Positions 44,030 to 53,215 are shown, counted from the first letter of the stretch. The stretch: DNA of 62,161 nt from Methylocystis sp. (GCA_016178015.1 JACOUB010000031.1:1-62161), one strand, 5' to 3'. Numbers and translations: made by a program. Notes: a model not told the origin generated them from the letters alone.

Positions 44030-44461
44030 ATGTCACAAAACAACATTGCCGACATCGTCCCCGAGGAATTCTGGACGATCATCGAAGAGGCGGGACAAAG
44101 CCCAAAACAGTTTCGCGAGATGCTGAAAAAGATGGATCGGGAACAGATCATTTATTTTTACTGGACATACGAGGAGCTTGCCAACCATCTGAGAAACGAA
44201 CGCTACTCGCCTTACGTACATCCGGACCTTTCCGAGGACGGCCTAGCCGAGCTGGCCAATTGGGTGGTGGCGCAGGGTAAGACATATTACCGCAAGATTC
44301 TGGATCATCCGGACTTAATCCCGCCCAAGAAGAACGACGCAGGGCTGCTGAGCGAAGCGATCGAGGAGTTCGAGGAACGCTACAACGACGACGTTCCCTT
44401 TAACACACACGAATGGGATAACGAGTGGAAGCAGCATGGAAAAAGAAGTCCATGGGCCTGA
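44030..44461 (+). CDS. DUF4240-like protein, probable immunity to the adjacent nuclease
   Basis: A 143-residue acidic protein. It shows FWTIIEEA at the N-terminus, REQIIYFYWTYEELANHL, WVVAQGKTYYRKILDHPDLI in the middle and an acidic C-terminus (EFEERYNDDVPFNTHEWDNEW). The FWxIIEEA...I..F...L...W.VAQGK..Y..IL.xPD pattern is the DUF4240 pattern, which often appears beside toxin genes in polymorphic-toxin loci. The gene starts 12 bases after the cargo stop, the usual toxin-immunity order. The immunity role is inferred. Confidence 0.7.
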   Translation: MSQNNIADIVPEEFWTIIEEAGQSPKQFREMLKKMDREQIIYFYWTYEELANHLRNERYSPYVHPDLSEDGLAELANWVVAQGKTYYRKILDHPDLIPPKKNDAGLLSEAIEEFEERYNDDVPFNTHEWDNEWKQHGKRSPWA

Positions 44462-44500
44462 CGCTCAAAAATGTGGTCGCAACGATAGCCGAGGAGACGT

Positions 44501-44710
44501 GTGTGCTCGGTGTTACTCAATTACGTCCCCGGAGAAATCGGCAACGTGGAGCAGCGCCGTTTTTTTGCGCCCGAGCTTCCATATGCGGCGCGTCTCTCGC
44601 CCTCGCCGAGAGGGGTTCTCAAGCGCGCTCAAGACGACCGCGATCGCGCTATCCGACTTTTTGCCGGCTATCGCCGGCGCATCCCTCCAACTGAGGCCAG
44701 CGCGCAATGA
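44501..44710 (+). CDS. Small protein translationally coupled to the Afp7-like gene
   Basis: A 69-residue protein from a GTG start. GAGGAG at 44491-44496 gives a good ribosome-binding site, and the stop overlaps the next ATG (ATGA at 44707), so both are probably translated together. It has a conserved-looking core (LLNYVPGEIGNVEQRRFFAPELPY) and a basic, Arg-rich C-terminus. I do not recognise a family. A small baseplate or tube-associated protein would fit the position. Confidence 0.55.
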   Translation: MCSVLLNYVPGEIGNVEQRRFFAPELPYAARLSPSPRGVLKRAQDDRDRAIRLFAGYRRRIPPTEASAQ

Positions 44711-45360
44711 CCACCTTCCCCGGCTCTCCGCGCGTGCTCAAGGGCGCGCTGGTCTCGATCGATCCGTTGAATCCAGTCCCGAGCGTGATCGTGTTCCAAT
44801 ATAATCCCGACACGCTCACGCGCACGCTGAAGCCGCGGGCGCCGGGCGGCGACGGCGCGCGCTCCGAGGCGCAGCGGCTCACCGGCCCGCCGGAGGAGAC
44901 GATCAAGGTCGATATCGAGATCGACGCCGCCGATCAGCTCGAGGCCGGCGACGGCGTAGCCGGCGGCGTCGGCGTCTATCCGCAGATCTCGGCGCTGGAG
45001 ATGCTCACCTATCCGAAGAGCGCGGTGGTGATCGCCAACACCATCCTCCTGGCGACCGGGGTGATCGAAATCGTTCCCGCCGACGGGCCGCTGACGCTGT
45101 TCATCTGGGGCGCGCAGCGCATCCTGCCGGTGCGCGTCACCGATTGCGCAATCACGGAAGAAGCCTACGATCCCGCGCTCAATCCGATCCGCGCCAAGGC
45201 CGCGCTCGGCTTGCGCGTGCTCAGCTATAACGATCTCTCGATCACCAATCCCGGCTATTACATCTTCCTCGCGCATCAGATCGTGAAGGAGACCATGAGC
45301 CGGGTCAATCTTGCGAGCGATCTCTCTTCCGTGATCGGAGGCAACGTGCGCCTGACATAA
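44707..45360 (+). CDS. Contractile injection system tube-baseplate protein (Afp7-like)
   Basis: A 217-residue protein. PSVIVFQYNPDTLTRTLKPR, IKVDIEIDAADQLEAGDG, SALEMLTYPKS, LFIWGAQRILPVRVTDCAITEEAYDPALNP and AKAALGLRVLSYNDL are characteristic of the CIS tube protein family that joins tube to baseplate. Many homologues carry a C-terminal LysM domain; this copy seems too short for a full one. It is followed after about 85 bases by a LysM-like small protein, which may be the split-off part. Confidence 0.85.
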   Translation: MTTFPGSPRVLKGALVSIDPLNPVPSVIVFQYNPDTLTRTLKPRAPGGDGARSEAQRLTGPPEETIKVDIEIDAADQLEAGDGVAGGVGVYPQISALEMLTYPKSAVVIANTILLATGVIEIVPADGPLTLFIWGAQRILPVRVTDCAITEEAYDPALNPIRAKAALGLRVLSYNDLSITNPGYYIFLAHQIVKETMSRVNLASDLSSVIGGNVRLT

Positions 45361-45446
45361 AATGCTTTTCCTGTTGGCGCTTACGGGTTAGCATGGCGTT
45401 TGTTTGCAGATATGCGCCGGCCCGTTCATGAGATTCGGAGTCCGTG

Positions 45447-45749
45447 ATGTTCGATCATTCAAGCCGTTATTACGCGCTCGCCGTCGCCAGTTTCATTTTG
45501 CCTGATGGACATGAGGTTTCCTATGTTCGCCGCAGGTTTCTGCCAAGGGGCGACGACGCGCCGCTGCTGGCCGAAATCGCGGTTGCGCCGGAGGAGCGCA
45601 TCGATCTCGTCGCCAACCGCATTTATGGCGACCCGCTCGCCTTCTGGCGTATTTGCGACGCCAATGACGCCATGGATCCGCTGGAGATGCTGCGGGACGC
45701 CGCCGGCGATCCCACCCGCCGCCTGCGCGCGCCGACGCCGCAGGCATAG
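45447..45749 (+). CDS. Small tail X/LysM-like baseplate protein
   Basis: A 100-residue protein with RIDLVANRIYGDPLAFWRICDANDAMDP. This is the pattern of LysM-like tail X proteins (I.L.A...YGDP..W..I..AN....P). Such domains bind peptidoglycan or stabilise the hub. The ATG at 45447 has GGAG six bases upstream; a GTG at 45444 is also possible. It probably complements the LysM-less Afp7-like gene before it. It lies 34 bases before the late-control gene. Confidence 0.75.
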   Translation: MFDHSSRYYALAVASFILPDGHEVSYVRRRFLPRGDDAPLLAEIAVAPEERIDLVANRIYGDPLAFWRICDANDAMDPLEMLRDAAGDPTRRLRAPTPQA

Positions 45750-45783
45750 AGCCCGTTCGCACCCTGCGAGCCAAGGAGCTTAC

Positions 45784-46929
45784 ATGCTGCTCGGCGTCGA
45801 TCTTTTGCTGCTGATCGGGCCAACGCTGCCGCTGCCGGCGACGCCCGACATTGCGGAGGCCGTGCAGAGCGTCGCGGTGACGCAGAGCGACGAAGGACGC
45901 TCGGGATTCCAAATCGTGCTGCAAGTCGGCCGCGTCGGCGTCGCCGACATGCTGGACTATCGCCTTCTGCTCAATCCGCTGCTGCGCCCGTTCAACCGGG
46001 TCATCGTCATCGTGCGGTTCAACGCGCTGCCGCAGGTGATCATGGACGGGATCATTACGACGCAGCAGTTTTCGCCGGGAAATCAGCCGGGCGGCGCGAC
46101 GCTCACCCTGACCGGCGAGGATGTGAGCGTGATGATGGACATGAAGAAGAAGCACATCCCCCACGATGCTCTGAGCGAATCGCTGATCGCGACGAAGATC
46201 ATTACCAGCTATGCGCAATATGGCCTCATCCCCATGGTCATTCCGCCCGCGGCGCTCGACCAGCCGCTGCCGATCGAGCGCACGCCGATGCAGCAGGGCA
46301 CTGATCTCGAACATCTGAAGAATATCGCTGAGCGCTTCGGCCATGTGTTCTTCGTGGAGCCGGGCCCGGTCCCTGGCGTCAACACCGGCTATTGGGGGCC
46401 GCCGAAGCGCGTCGGGCTGCCGCAGAGAGCGCTCACCGTCGGCATGGGGCCCGAGAGCAATGTGGAGTCGATCAATTTCTCGTACAACGGCCTCGCGCCC
46501 ACGATCGTCGACGACTTGGTGGTAGACAAGCGTCTCAACATCAGCATTCCGGTTATGACTTTCGCGAGCCTACGCCTGCCGCCGCTGGCGTTGCTCCCCG
46601 CGCTGCCGACGCAACTGCCGAATGTGCGCACCACGCTGCTCGACAAGAGTTCGGGGCTCGACGTGGCGCAGGCCTATGGGCGCGCGCAAGGGATTACCGA
46701 CAAATCCGTGGACAATGTTGCGACGGCGCAGGGCGAGCTCGACGCGCTGCGCTATGGCGGCGTGCTGAAGCCGCGGGGCGTTGTCGGCCTGCGCGGCGCC
46801 GGCTTCACCCATGACGGGCTGTATTACGTCAAGAGCGTCAGCCATTCGATCAGCAAGGGACAACATAAACAGCGCTTCAGCCTCGCGCGCGAAGGCGTGG
46901 GTGCGCTTACGCCGGTGGTGATCCCATGA
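45784..46929 (+). CDS. Phage late-control D/gp27-like hub protein (Afp8 N-half)
   Basis: A 381-residue hub protein. It has IVIVRFNALPQVIMDGIITTQQFSPG, ATLTLTGEDVSVMMDMKKKHI and a C-terminal LRGAGFTHDGLYYVKSVSHSI, typical of the VgrG/gp27-like late-control family. In Afp8 this fold is fused to the spike; here the spike is a separate gene that overlaps by four bases. AGGAG precedes the ATG. Confidence 0.87.
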   Translation: MLLGVDLLLLIGPTLPLPATPDIAEAVQSVAVTQSDEGRSGFQIVLQVGRVGVADMLDYRLLLNPLLRPFNRVIVIVRFNALPQVIMDGIITTQQFSPGNQPGGATLTLTGEDVSVMMDMKKKHIPHDALSESLIATKIITSYAQYGLIPMVIPPAALDQPLPIERTPMQQGTDLEHLKNIAERFGHVFFVEPGPVPGVNTGYWGPPKRVGLPQRALTVGMGPESNVESINFSYNGLAPTIVDDLVVDKRLNISIPVMTFASLRLPPLALLPALPTQLPNVRTTLLDKSSGLDVAQAYGRAQGITDKSVDNVATAQGELDALRYGGVLKPRGVVGLRGAGFTHDGLYYVKSVSHSISKGQHKQRFSLAREGVGALTPVVIP

Positions 46930-47402
46930 CGCTGCTGTACGGTAAATATCGCGGCAAGGTGTCCGACAACAAGGATCCGATGTTGTCCGGCCGGCTGCAG
47001 GTGACGGCGCCGGCGGCGCTCGGAACCGCGAGGGTCTGGGCCTTGCCCTGCGCGCCTTTCGCCGGGCCGGGGGTCGGCTTTTTCGCCATGCCGCCGGTCG
47101 GCGCCAATGTGTGGGTGGAGTTTGAAGCCGGCAATCCCGAGTCGCCGATTTGGAGCGGTTGCTTTTGGGGTCTTGGCGAATTTCCCGCCGCCATGGCGCT
47201 TCCGATGATGAAGGTGCTCAAGACCGACACCGCCACCGTCACGATCAACGATCTTCCCGGCGTCGGCGGCGTCAAAATAGAAGCCGCAAAGATGAAAATC
47301 TCCTTCGACGCGACATCGATAGAAATCAGCAACGGCGTTGCGAGCGTCAAACTCGAAGGGCCGAAGGTCTCGATCAACGGCCAAGCCCTGGAGGTCATAT
47401 GA
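46926..47402 (+). CDS. gp5-like spike OB-fold protein (Afp8 C-half)
   Basis: A 158-residue protein. An OB-fold (YRGKVSDNKDPMLSGRLQVTAP, GVGFFAMPPVGANVWVEFEAGNPESPIWSGCFW) is followed by a short repeat-like beta prism (VKIEAAKMKISFDATSIEISNGVASVKL) forming the needle. This is the central spike of the baseplate. It overlaps both the hub gene and the PAAR-like gene by four bases. Confidence 0.88.
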   Translation: MTLLYGKYRGKVSDNKDPMLSGRLQVTAPAALGTARVWALPCAPFAGPGVGFFAMPPVGANVWVEFEAGNPESPIWSGCFWGLGEFPAAMALPMMKVLKTDTATVTINDLPGVGGVKIEAAKMKISFDATSIEISNGVASVKLEGPKVSINGQALEVI

Positions 47403-47719
47403 GCCCGGGCTATCTCCTCGACGCAAGTTCGGCGCTGCTGTGCGCCCATGGTGGACAGGCGAAGCCGACGGCGCCGGCTCCGCGCGTGAAGATCGGCGGA
47501 CAGTCGATCGTGACGCAAGCGACGGTTCACGCCGTCACCGCCTGCGGCCTCACCGGCACTCCCTCCGCTCCCTGCGCCACGGCGCAATGGGTGAGCGCGG
47601 CGACGCGTGTGAAAAGCTTCGGCCAGTTCGTGCTCCTCGCGGACAGTCAATCCAACTGTGTGCCGACGGGAACGCCGCTCACCGTCACGCTCACGCAAAT
47701 TTGGGTGAAGGGAATATGA
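47399..47719 (+). CDS. PAAR-like spike tip protein (Afp10-like)
   Basis: A 106-residue Cys/His-containing protein (CAHGGQAKP, RVKIGGQSIVT, TACGLTG, TGTPLTVTLTQIWVKGI). The small size, Gly-rich motif and position between spike and gp25 match PAAR-like tips, which carry a metal-binding site at the needle point. It starts in an ATGA overlap with the spike gene and overlaps the gp25 gene by four bases. Confidence 0.8.
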   Translation: MSPGYLLDASSALLCAHGGQAKPTAPAPRVKIGGQSIVTQATVHAVTACGLTGTPSAPCATAQWVSAATRVKSFGQFVLLADSQSNCVPTGTPLTVTLTQIWVKGI

Positions 47720-48081
47720 GCAATATCGCCTTTCCCTATCGGTTCGACGGCGGCGGGCGCACGGCTGAAGCCGATGACGAACAGCATATTCGCGACCTCA
47801 TCGAACAGACGCTGTTCACCTCGCAGGGCGAGCGCGTCAACCGCCCGAACTTCGGCGCGGCGCTGCGCCAGCTGACCTTCGCGCCCAACAGTCAAGAGCT
47901 CGCCACCGCGACACAGTTCCTGGTGCAGGGCGCGCTGCAGCAATGGCTCGGCGAGCTCATCGTGATCCAGCAAGTGAGCGTCGCCGCCGAGGATGCGACG
48001 CTCACTGTTCTCGTGCAATATGTTTCGCGGCGCACGCAGCAAACGACAACCGCGACCTTCGTGAGCGGAGGCGGGCCATGA
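47716..48081 (+). CDS. gp25/W-like baseplate wedge protein (Afp9-like)
   Basis: A 121-residue protein with the GPW/gp25 pattern: IAFPYRFDGGGRTAEADDEQHIRDLIEQTLFTSQGERVNRPNFG, then LVQGALQQWLGEL. It serves as the wedge that links sheath to baseplate and resembles a lysozyme fold without catalysis. It overlaps both neighbouring genes by four bases. Confidence 0.9.
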   Translation: MSNIAFPYRFDGGGRTAEADDEQHIRDLIEQTLFTSQGERVNRPNFGAALRQLTFAPNSQELATATQFLVQGALQQWLGELIVIQQVSVAAEDATLTVLVQYVSRRTQQTTTATFVSGGGP

Positions 48082-50561
48082 ACGCCTACGCCTGTTGCGA
48101 TGAAAAACGGCGCGCGGCGGTTCTCGCGTCGGCGCTGAATGGCGTCGATTATCTCGAAGTAGTGGACGCGGACGCGCCGACGCCGGCGGATCGCCAGCGC
48201 ATCTTGCGCGTGCATTTCCTAAAACCTCCGCCGCCGGGGCTGACGCCTTCGAACATCGTCATCAGCGGCGGCGACCGTATCACCCTGATTAACGCGGATG
48301 AAGTCCATTATGACGCTGGCGTCGTCATCGTGCATCTCGACGTATATGGCGATTACTCCATCTATCGTCTGCAATTCGTAGGCGCAAAAGGTTCGACTTT
48401 CGACCCTGGGAGCCTTGATTCGCAGCTCTCCTTTGTGGATTTTTCCTTCAAGGCGGAATGTCCGAGCGATTTCGATTGCGCGAGCCAGCCCGCTCCCGCC
48501 TGCCCGCCGCCGCTGGCCCCTCATATAGATTATCTCGCGAAGGATTATCTCAGCTTCCGGCAGGCGATGCTCGACCGCCTCGCGACGCTGGCGCCGCAAT
48601 GGAGCGAGCGCAACGCCGCTGATCTCGGCGTCGCGCTCGTCGAACTCTTCCCCCATGTCGGCGATCTCTTGAGCTACCGTCAGGACGCGGTGGCGACCGA
48701 GGCCTATCTCGGTACGGCGCGGCGACGCGTCTCGGTGCGAAGGCACGCGCGGCTCGTCGATTATTACGTGCATGAAGGCGTGAACGCCCGCGCTTTTCTC
48801 CATGTCGGGGTCGGCGCCGATGTGACGCTGAAACAGGGCGTGCAGGCTTTCACCGCCTTGCCGGGCCAGGCGGCGAGGCTCGCGCCCGGCTCCGACGCGC
48901 TGGCGATCGCGCTGTCGATGGGGCCGCAGATCTTCGAGACGATGCAGGACGTATCGCTTTTTTCCGCGCACAATGCGATGGCCTTTTACACCTTCGGCGA
49001 CGGGCGTTGCCGCCTGCAGAAGGGCGCGACCAGCGCTGTGCTGAAAGGCAAGTTCGACAAGCTGAATTCGGGCGACATACTCGTCTTCGAAGAAGTCATA
49101 GGCCCACGCACCGGCAAGCCGGAGGATGCCGACCCCGCGCGGCGCTGGGCCGTGAGGCTCGCCAAGGTGACGCTCGACCAGGACCCCATTGGTGGGAGTT
49201 TTGAGACGCCGCCAATCGCGGGGCCAACGCCGATCACAAGGATCGAATGGCCTAACGAAGACGCGACGCCCTTCGCCTTCCATCTTTCCACTGAGGTCAT
49301 ATCGGGCGGCGTCGCGAGGCAGGTCCAGAATGTGACGGTGGCGCGCGGCAATATCGTTCTCGCCGATCATGGCGCGAGCGTCATCGACGAAAAACTGGGA
49401 CAGGTTCCGGCGCCGACGCTGTTTCGCCCGCCGGTGAACTCCGATCCTTGCGCACTAACCGATCCAACGCCCATTCCGCCCCGGTATAGGCCGAGGCTGC
49501 GCGGACGACCGCTTGTTTACGCCGTCCCTTACGATCCGAAGACGGCACCAGCTTCTGCGACGGCGATTCTGCGCACGTCGCCAGACCAGGCTTTGCCGCG
49601 CATCATCCGCCTGACGGCGCTACGCCAGGGCCAGCAGCCCACGACATGGACCGCGAAGCGCGACCTCCTCGCCAGCAAGGCGGAGGCGACCCATTTCGTG
49701 GTCGAGACCGAATCGGACGGCTTCGCGTATTTGCGCTTTGGCGACGACGCGCATGGCCAGCGGCCCGCCCCCGGCGTGAGTTTCGAGGCGCGATATCGCG
49801 TAGGAGACGCGACGCGCGGCAATGTCGCCGCGGACTCCATCAGCCATATCGTCAGCGCCGATCCCGCCATCCGCAGCGTGCGCAATCCCTTGAAGGCGCG
49901 AGGCGGGACGGTGCCTGAAAGTCTCGAACACGCGCGCCGCAACGCGCCGATCGCCTTCCGCGTCCAGCGTCGCGCCGTCACCGCCGAGGATTATGAAATC
50001 GCCGCGCAAACGCATCCGCAAGTGCAGCGCGCCGCCGCCGCGTTTCGTTGGACGGGAAGCTGGCCGACAGTGCTCGTCACGATCGACCGGCTCGGCGGCG
50101 CGGCGGTGGACGACGCCTTCGCCGAGGAATTGCGCCTCTTTCTTGAGCCCTATCGCCTCGCTGGTCACGATCTGCAGGTGAACGGCCCGAATTACGCGCC
50201 GCTGGAAATTGTGATGCGCGTCACCGCGCAGCAGGATCATTTCCGCGCCGACGTCAAAGAGGCGCTGCTGCGCATCTTCAGCACAGGCTTCACACCCGAC
50301 GGCGCGCGCGGCGTGTTCCATCCCGATAATTTCACCTTCGGCCAGCCGGTCTATCTCAGCCCGCTCTACGCCGCCGCGCAGGCGGTGGACGGTGTAGCCG
50401 TGGCGCAGGTCACGACCTTTCAGCGCAAAGGCCGCCCCGACCCGCAGGCGCTGGCCGAGGGCAAGCTGGAGATGGGGCGGCTCGAAATCGCGCGGCTCGA
50501 CAATGATCCCGACTTTCCCGAGCGCGGCGTGTTCCGTGTGCTCATGGAGGGCGGCAAATGA
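48078..50561 (+). CDS. Baseplate J-like assembly protein, first copy (Afp11-like)
   Basis: An 827-residue protein. The N-terminal quarter is a beta-rich specific domain (residues 1-140). Then comes the conserved baseplate region: HIDYLAKDYLSFRQAMLDRL, LGVALVELFPHVGDLLSYRQDAVATEAYLGTARRR. The J-like C-terminal half contains FAYLRFGDDAHGQRPAPGVSFEARYRVGD and RRAVTAEDYEIAAQTHPQV. The DLLSYRQD...EAYLGTA motif marks the 'putative baseplate assembly protein' family. It overlaps the second copy by four bases. Confidence 0.88.
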   Translation: MNAYACCDEKRRAAVLASALNGVDYLEVVDADAPTPADRQRILRVHFLKPPPPGLTPSNIVISGGDRITLINADEVHYDAGVVIVHLDVYGDYSIYRLQFVGAKGSTFDPGSLDSQLSFVDFSFKAECPSDFDCASQPAPACPPPLAPHIDYLAKDYLSFRQAMLDRLATLAPQWSERNAADLGVALVELFPHVGDLLSYRQDAVATEAYLGTARRRVSVRRHARLVDYYVHEGVNARAFLHVGVGADVTLKQGVQAFTALPGQAARLAPGSDALAIALSMGPQIFETMQDVSLFSAHNAMAFYTFGDGRCRLQKGATSAVLKGKFDKLNSGDILVFEEVIGPRTGKPEDADPARRWAVRLAKVTLDQDPIGGSFETPPIAGPTPITRIEWPNEDATPFAFHLSTEVISGGVARQVQNVTVARGNIVLADHGASVIDEKLGQVPAPTLFRPPVNSDPCALTDPTPIPPRYRPRLRGRPLVYAVPYDPKTAPASATAILRTSPDQALPRIIRLTALRQGQQPTTWTAKRDLLASKAEATHFVVETESDGFAYLRFGDDAHGQRPAPGVSFEARYRVGDATRGNVAADSISHIVSADPAIRSVRNPLKARGGTVPESLEHARRNAPIAFRVQRRAVTAEDYEIAAQTHPQVQRAAAAFRWTGSWPTVLVTIDRLGGAAVDDAFAEELRLFLEPYRLAGHDLQVNGPNYAPLEIVMRVTAQQDHFRADVKEALLRIFSTGFTPDGARGVFHPDNFTFGQPVYLSPLYAAAQAVDGVAVAQVTTFQRKGRPDPQALAEGKLEMGRLEIARLDNDPDFPERGVFRVLMEGGK

Positions 50562-53215
50562 TTGGCGACTTCTCGCCCCTTAGCGCGTCGTCCGGCGGCG
50601 GTTGCGACGAGCCGCCGCGCACCCCCGTCGAAACCTACAATCGCCCCGGCCTCGCGGCGATCTCCTACCGCTTCGGCGTTCATGCGTCCTTCAAAGAGAC
50701 GATGCTCGCCAGCCTTTCGGCGCGCACTGGTCTGCACAGGGGCGAGGCCGCGGATTTTTCCGTCGCGCTCGTCGACGCCTTCGCGGTGATGGCTGACGTT
50801 TTGACCTTTTATCAGGAGCGCATCGCCAATGAGTCCTATTTGCGCACGGCAACGGAGCGGCGCTCCGCGCTCGAACTTTCGCGACTGATCGACTATCGCC
50901 CGCGGCCCGGCGTCGCCGCCAGCGCCTATCTCGCCTTCACGCTCGAAGACGCGCCCGGCGCGCCGGACCAGGCCGCTCCGCCACTCGCGATCGGCGCGCG
51001 GCTCAAGGTGCAAAGCCTGCCGGGGCCCGGAGAAACGCCGCAGACTTTCGAAACGATCGAAGCGATCGAGGCGCGGCCCGAATGGAACGCCATGCGTCCA
51101 TTGCGCACGCAGGCGCAACCGATTTTCGCCGCGATGCAGAGCGCAATCCTGCGCGGCGCCAATTTGAACATAAAAGCTGGCGACTTGATCCTCGTTGCGG
51201 CGGACAGCAATGACGCCAAGCGCGTTGTCAAAGTGACGCACAACGCGGAGCGCGGCGAAACCCGCGTCGATTTCGTCGAGGACCCGCCGGACCCGCCGCC
51301 GTTCTTTTTTCCAATTTTTCCGCCCTGGCCCATCAATATCTTCCTCGCGGACCGGCCGAAGCTCACCAATCATGTGGTGGCGACGCATATTCTTAGCTTC
51401 GGCTGGCGCCAGCACGATCTCAACGCGCTGGCGCTCGTCCACAGATGGTCGCTGCCGGCGCTGTCGATAAATCTTCGGCGTCAGGCCGCGCATCGCCCGG
51501 TGGCCCCCGAAACGGGAGTCTTTGCCTTTCGCCAACGCGCGGCGATCTTCGGCCACAACGCGCCCAAATATCTGTCCCTTCCCGACACGCAACGCACCGC
51601 GACAGGCGCCTACCCTCCGCCGGGTTGGGACTCTACCCCGCGCAAGCTGGCCGATGAATCCGCGAACCGTGACATTTATCTCGACCGGACCTATCCCGAA
51701 GTGATCGCCGGAAGCTGGGCGGTCCTCGAGAGCGACACGCAGCACAAAATTTACCGCGTCGAGGAGACGAGCGAGACTTCGCGCGCCGATTTTGCCCTGA
51801 GCGGCAAGACTACACGGCTGCGGCTCGACAGCGCCGACGGCTTCTCCGACTTCGCCCTGCGCGAAACCACGGCCTATGTGGACAGCGAGAAGCTGGAGCT
51901 CGCCGATCTGCCCATCCCCAATCCGGTGGAAGGCGCGAGCGTGACGCTCGACCAGACCTATTTTGGGCTCAAGATCGGACAGAAGGTGGCGCTGACCGGC
52001 ACGCGCGCCGAGCTCGAAGGCGTCGTAGACAGCGAGGTTCTGACCATCGCCGACGCGACCTTCGCCGGCGGTTACACGACGCTCCAGTTCCAACGCGCGC
52101 TGGAGCATAGCTATGTGCGCGACAGCGTGACTCTCAATGCCAACGTCGCGCTCGCGACCCATGGCGAAACCGTGCTTGAGATCTTGGGCTCCGGCGACGC
52201 CAGCCGCCCGTTCCAGCGCCTCGCCTTGCGCCAATCGCCGCTGACCTACATCAGCAGCGACGCGCCGAGCGGCGCGCAATCGACGCTGGAGCTGCGCGTC
52301 GACGGTCTGCTGTGGCGCGAGGCGCCGAGCTTTTTCGGAGCGGCGCCGAAAGACCGCGTCTATGTTACGCGCAGGACCGACGACGGACAGACCATGGTCG
52401 AATTTGGCGACGGCGTTGTCGGCGCCAGGCCTCCCACGGGGATCGAAAATATTAAGGCGGTCTATCGCAAGGGCGGAGGCGCCGCCGGCAATGTCGAGGC
52501 CGGACGCCTCACTTTGCTGCCTGCGCGCCCGGTCGGCGTTCGCGCGGTGAACAACCTGCTGGCGGCATCCGGCGCGACCGATCCCGAAACGCTCGCCGAC
52601 ATCCGCCGCAATGCGGCGCTGACCGTGCTCACTCTGGACCGCATTGTGTCGTTGCAAGACTATGAGGATTTCGCGCGTGCCTTCCCCGGCGTCGGCAAGG
52701 CGTTGGCGAGTTGGAGCTGGAGCGGCAAGACGCGCGGGATCTTCGTCACCATCGCCGGCGCGGGTGGCGCCGACACGCCCGAGAGCGGACAGGTCTATCT
52801 CAACCTGCTCTCGGCCATGCGCAAGGCTGGCGATCCGCACGTCCCGCTGCGCGTCAAATCCTACCGGCAGGCGTTCTTTCGGCTCGCGGCGACGGTGATC
52901 GTCGCGCCTGATGCCGATCAGCCGAGCGTGCTGGCGGCGGTGGAGTTCGCGCTGCGCGCCGCCTTCTCTTTCGAAACGCGCAGCTTTGGGCAGGACGTGG
53001 CGCTGAGCGAAGTCATGGCGGCGATCCAGGCCGTTCAGGGGGTCACGGCAGTGGACATCGACCAGTTTTTCCGCACTGACGATCCCAATAGCGGCGGGCT
53101 TTCCCCCTTGCTCGCCGCCGCCGCGCCGATTCCTGGCGAAGAAGGTGCGCCACTCGCCGCGGAGCTGCTGACGCTCGATCCAAGGCCATTGATACTCGTC
53201 GGAGCCCGCGCATGA
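50558..53215 (+). CDS. Baseplate J-like assembly protein, second copy
   Basis: An 885-residue protein related to the preceding one. It starts with FKETMLASLSARTGLHRGEAADFSVALVDAFAVMADVLTFYQERIANESYLRTATERRSALELSRLIDY and ends with the J-like half (MVEFGDGVVGARPPTGIENIKAVYRKGGGAAGNV, LQDYEDFARAFPGVGKALA). It may form the other wedge arm, as two distinct J-like proteins exist in several eCIS types. It overlaps the flanking genes by four bases. The middle 200 residues are divergent. Confidence 0.88.
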   Translation: MIGDFSPLSASSGGGCDEPPRTPVETYNRPGLAAISYRFGVHASFKETMLASLSARTGLHRGEAADFSVALVDAFAVMADVLTFYQERIANESYLRTATERRSALELSRLIDYRPRPGVAASAYLAFTLEDAPGAPDQAAPPLAIGARLKVQSLPGPGETPQTFETIEAIEARPEWNAMRPLRTQAQPIFAAMQSAILRGANLNIKAGDLILVAADSNDAKRVVKVTHNAERGETRVDFVEDPPDPPPFFFPIFPPWPINIFLADRPKLTNHVVATHILSFGWRQHDLNALALVHRWSLPALSINLRRQAAHRPVAPETGVFAFRQRAAIFGHNAPKYLSLPDTQRTATGAYPPPGWDSTPRKLADESANRDIYLDRTYPEVIAGSWAVLESDTQHKIYRVEETSETSRADFALSGKTTRLRLDSADGFSDFALRETTAYVDSEKLELADLPIPNPVEGASVTLDQTYFGLKIGQKVALTGTRAELEGVVDSEVLTIADATFAGGYTTLQFQRALEHSYVRDSVTLNANVALATHGETVLEILGSGDASRPFQRLALRQSPLTYISSDAPSGAQSTLELRVDGLLWREAPSFFGAAPKDRVYVTRRTDDGQTMVEFGDGVVGARPPTGIENIKAVYRKGGGAAGNVEAGRLTLLPARPVGVRAVNNLLAASGATDPETLADIRRNAALTVLTLDRIVSLQDYEDFARAFPGVGKALASWSWSGKTRGIFVTIAGAGGADTPESGQVYLNLLSAMRKAGDPHVPLRVKSYRQAFFRLAATVIVAPDADQPSVLAAVEFALRAAFSFETRSFGQDVALSEVMAAIQAVQGVTAVDIDQFFRTDDPNSGGLSPLLAAAAPIPGEEGAPLAAELLTLDPRPLILVGARA

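Noticed and set aside
50420-52840. 806-residue open frame opposite the second J-like gene
   Set aside because: Same reason: antisense shadow of a real overlapping operon gene.
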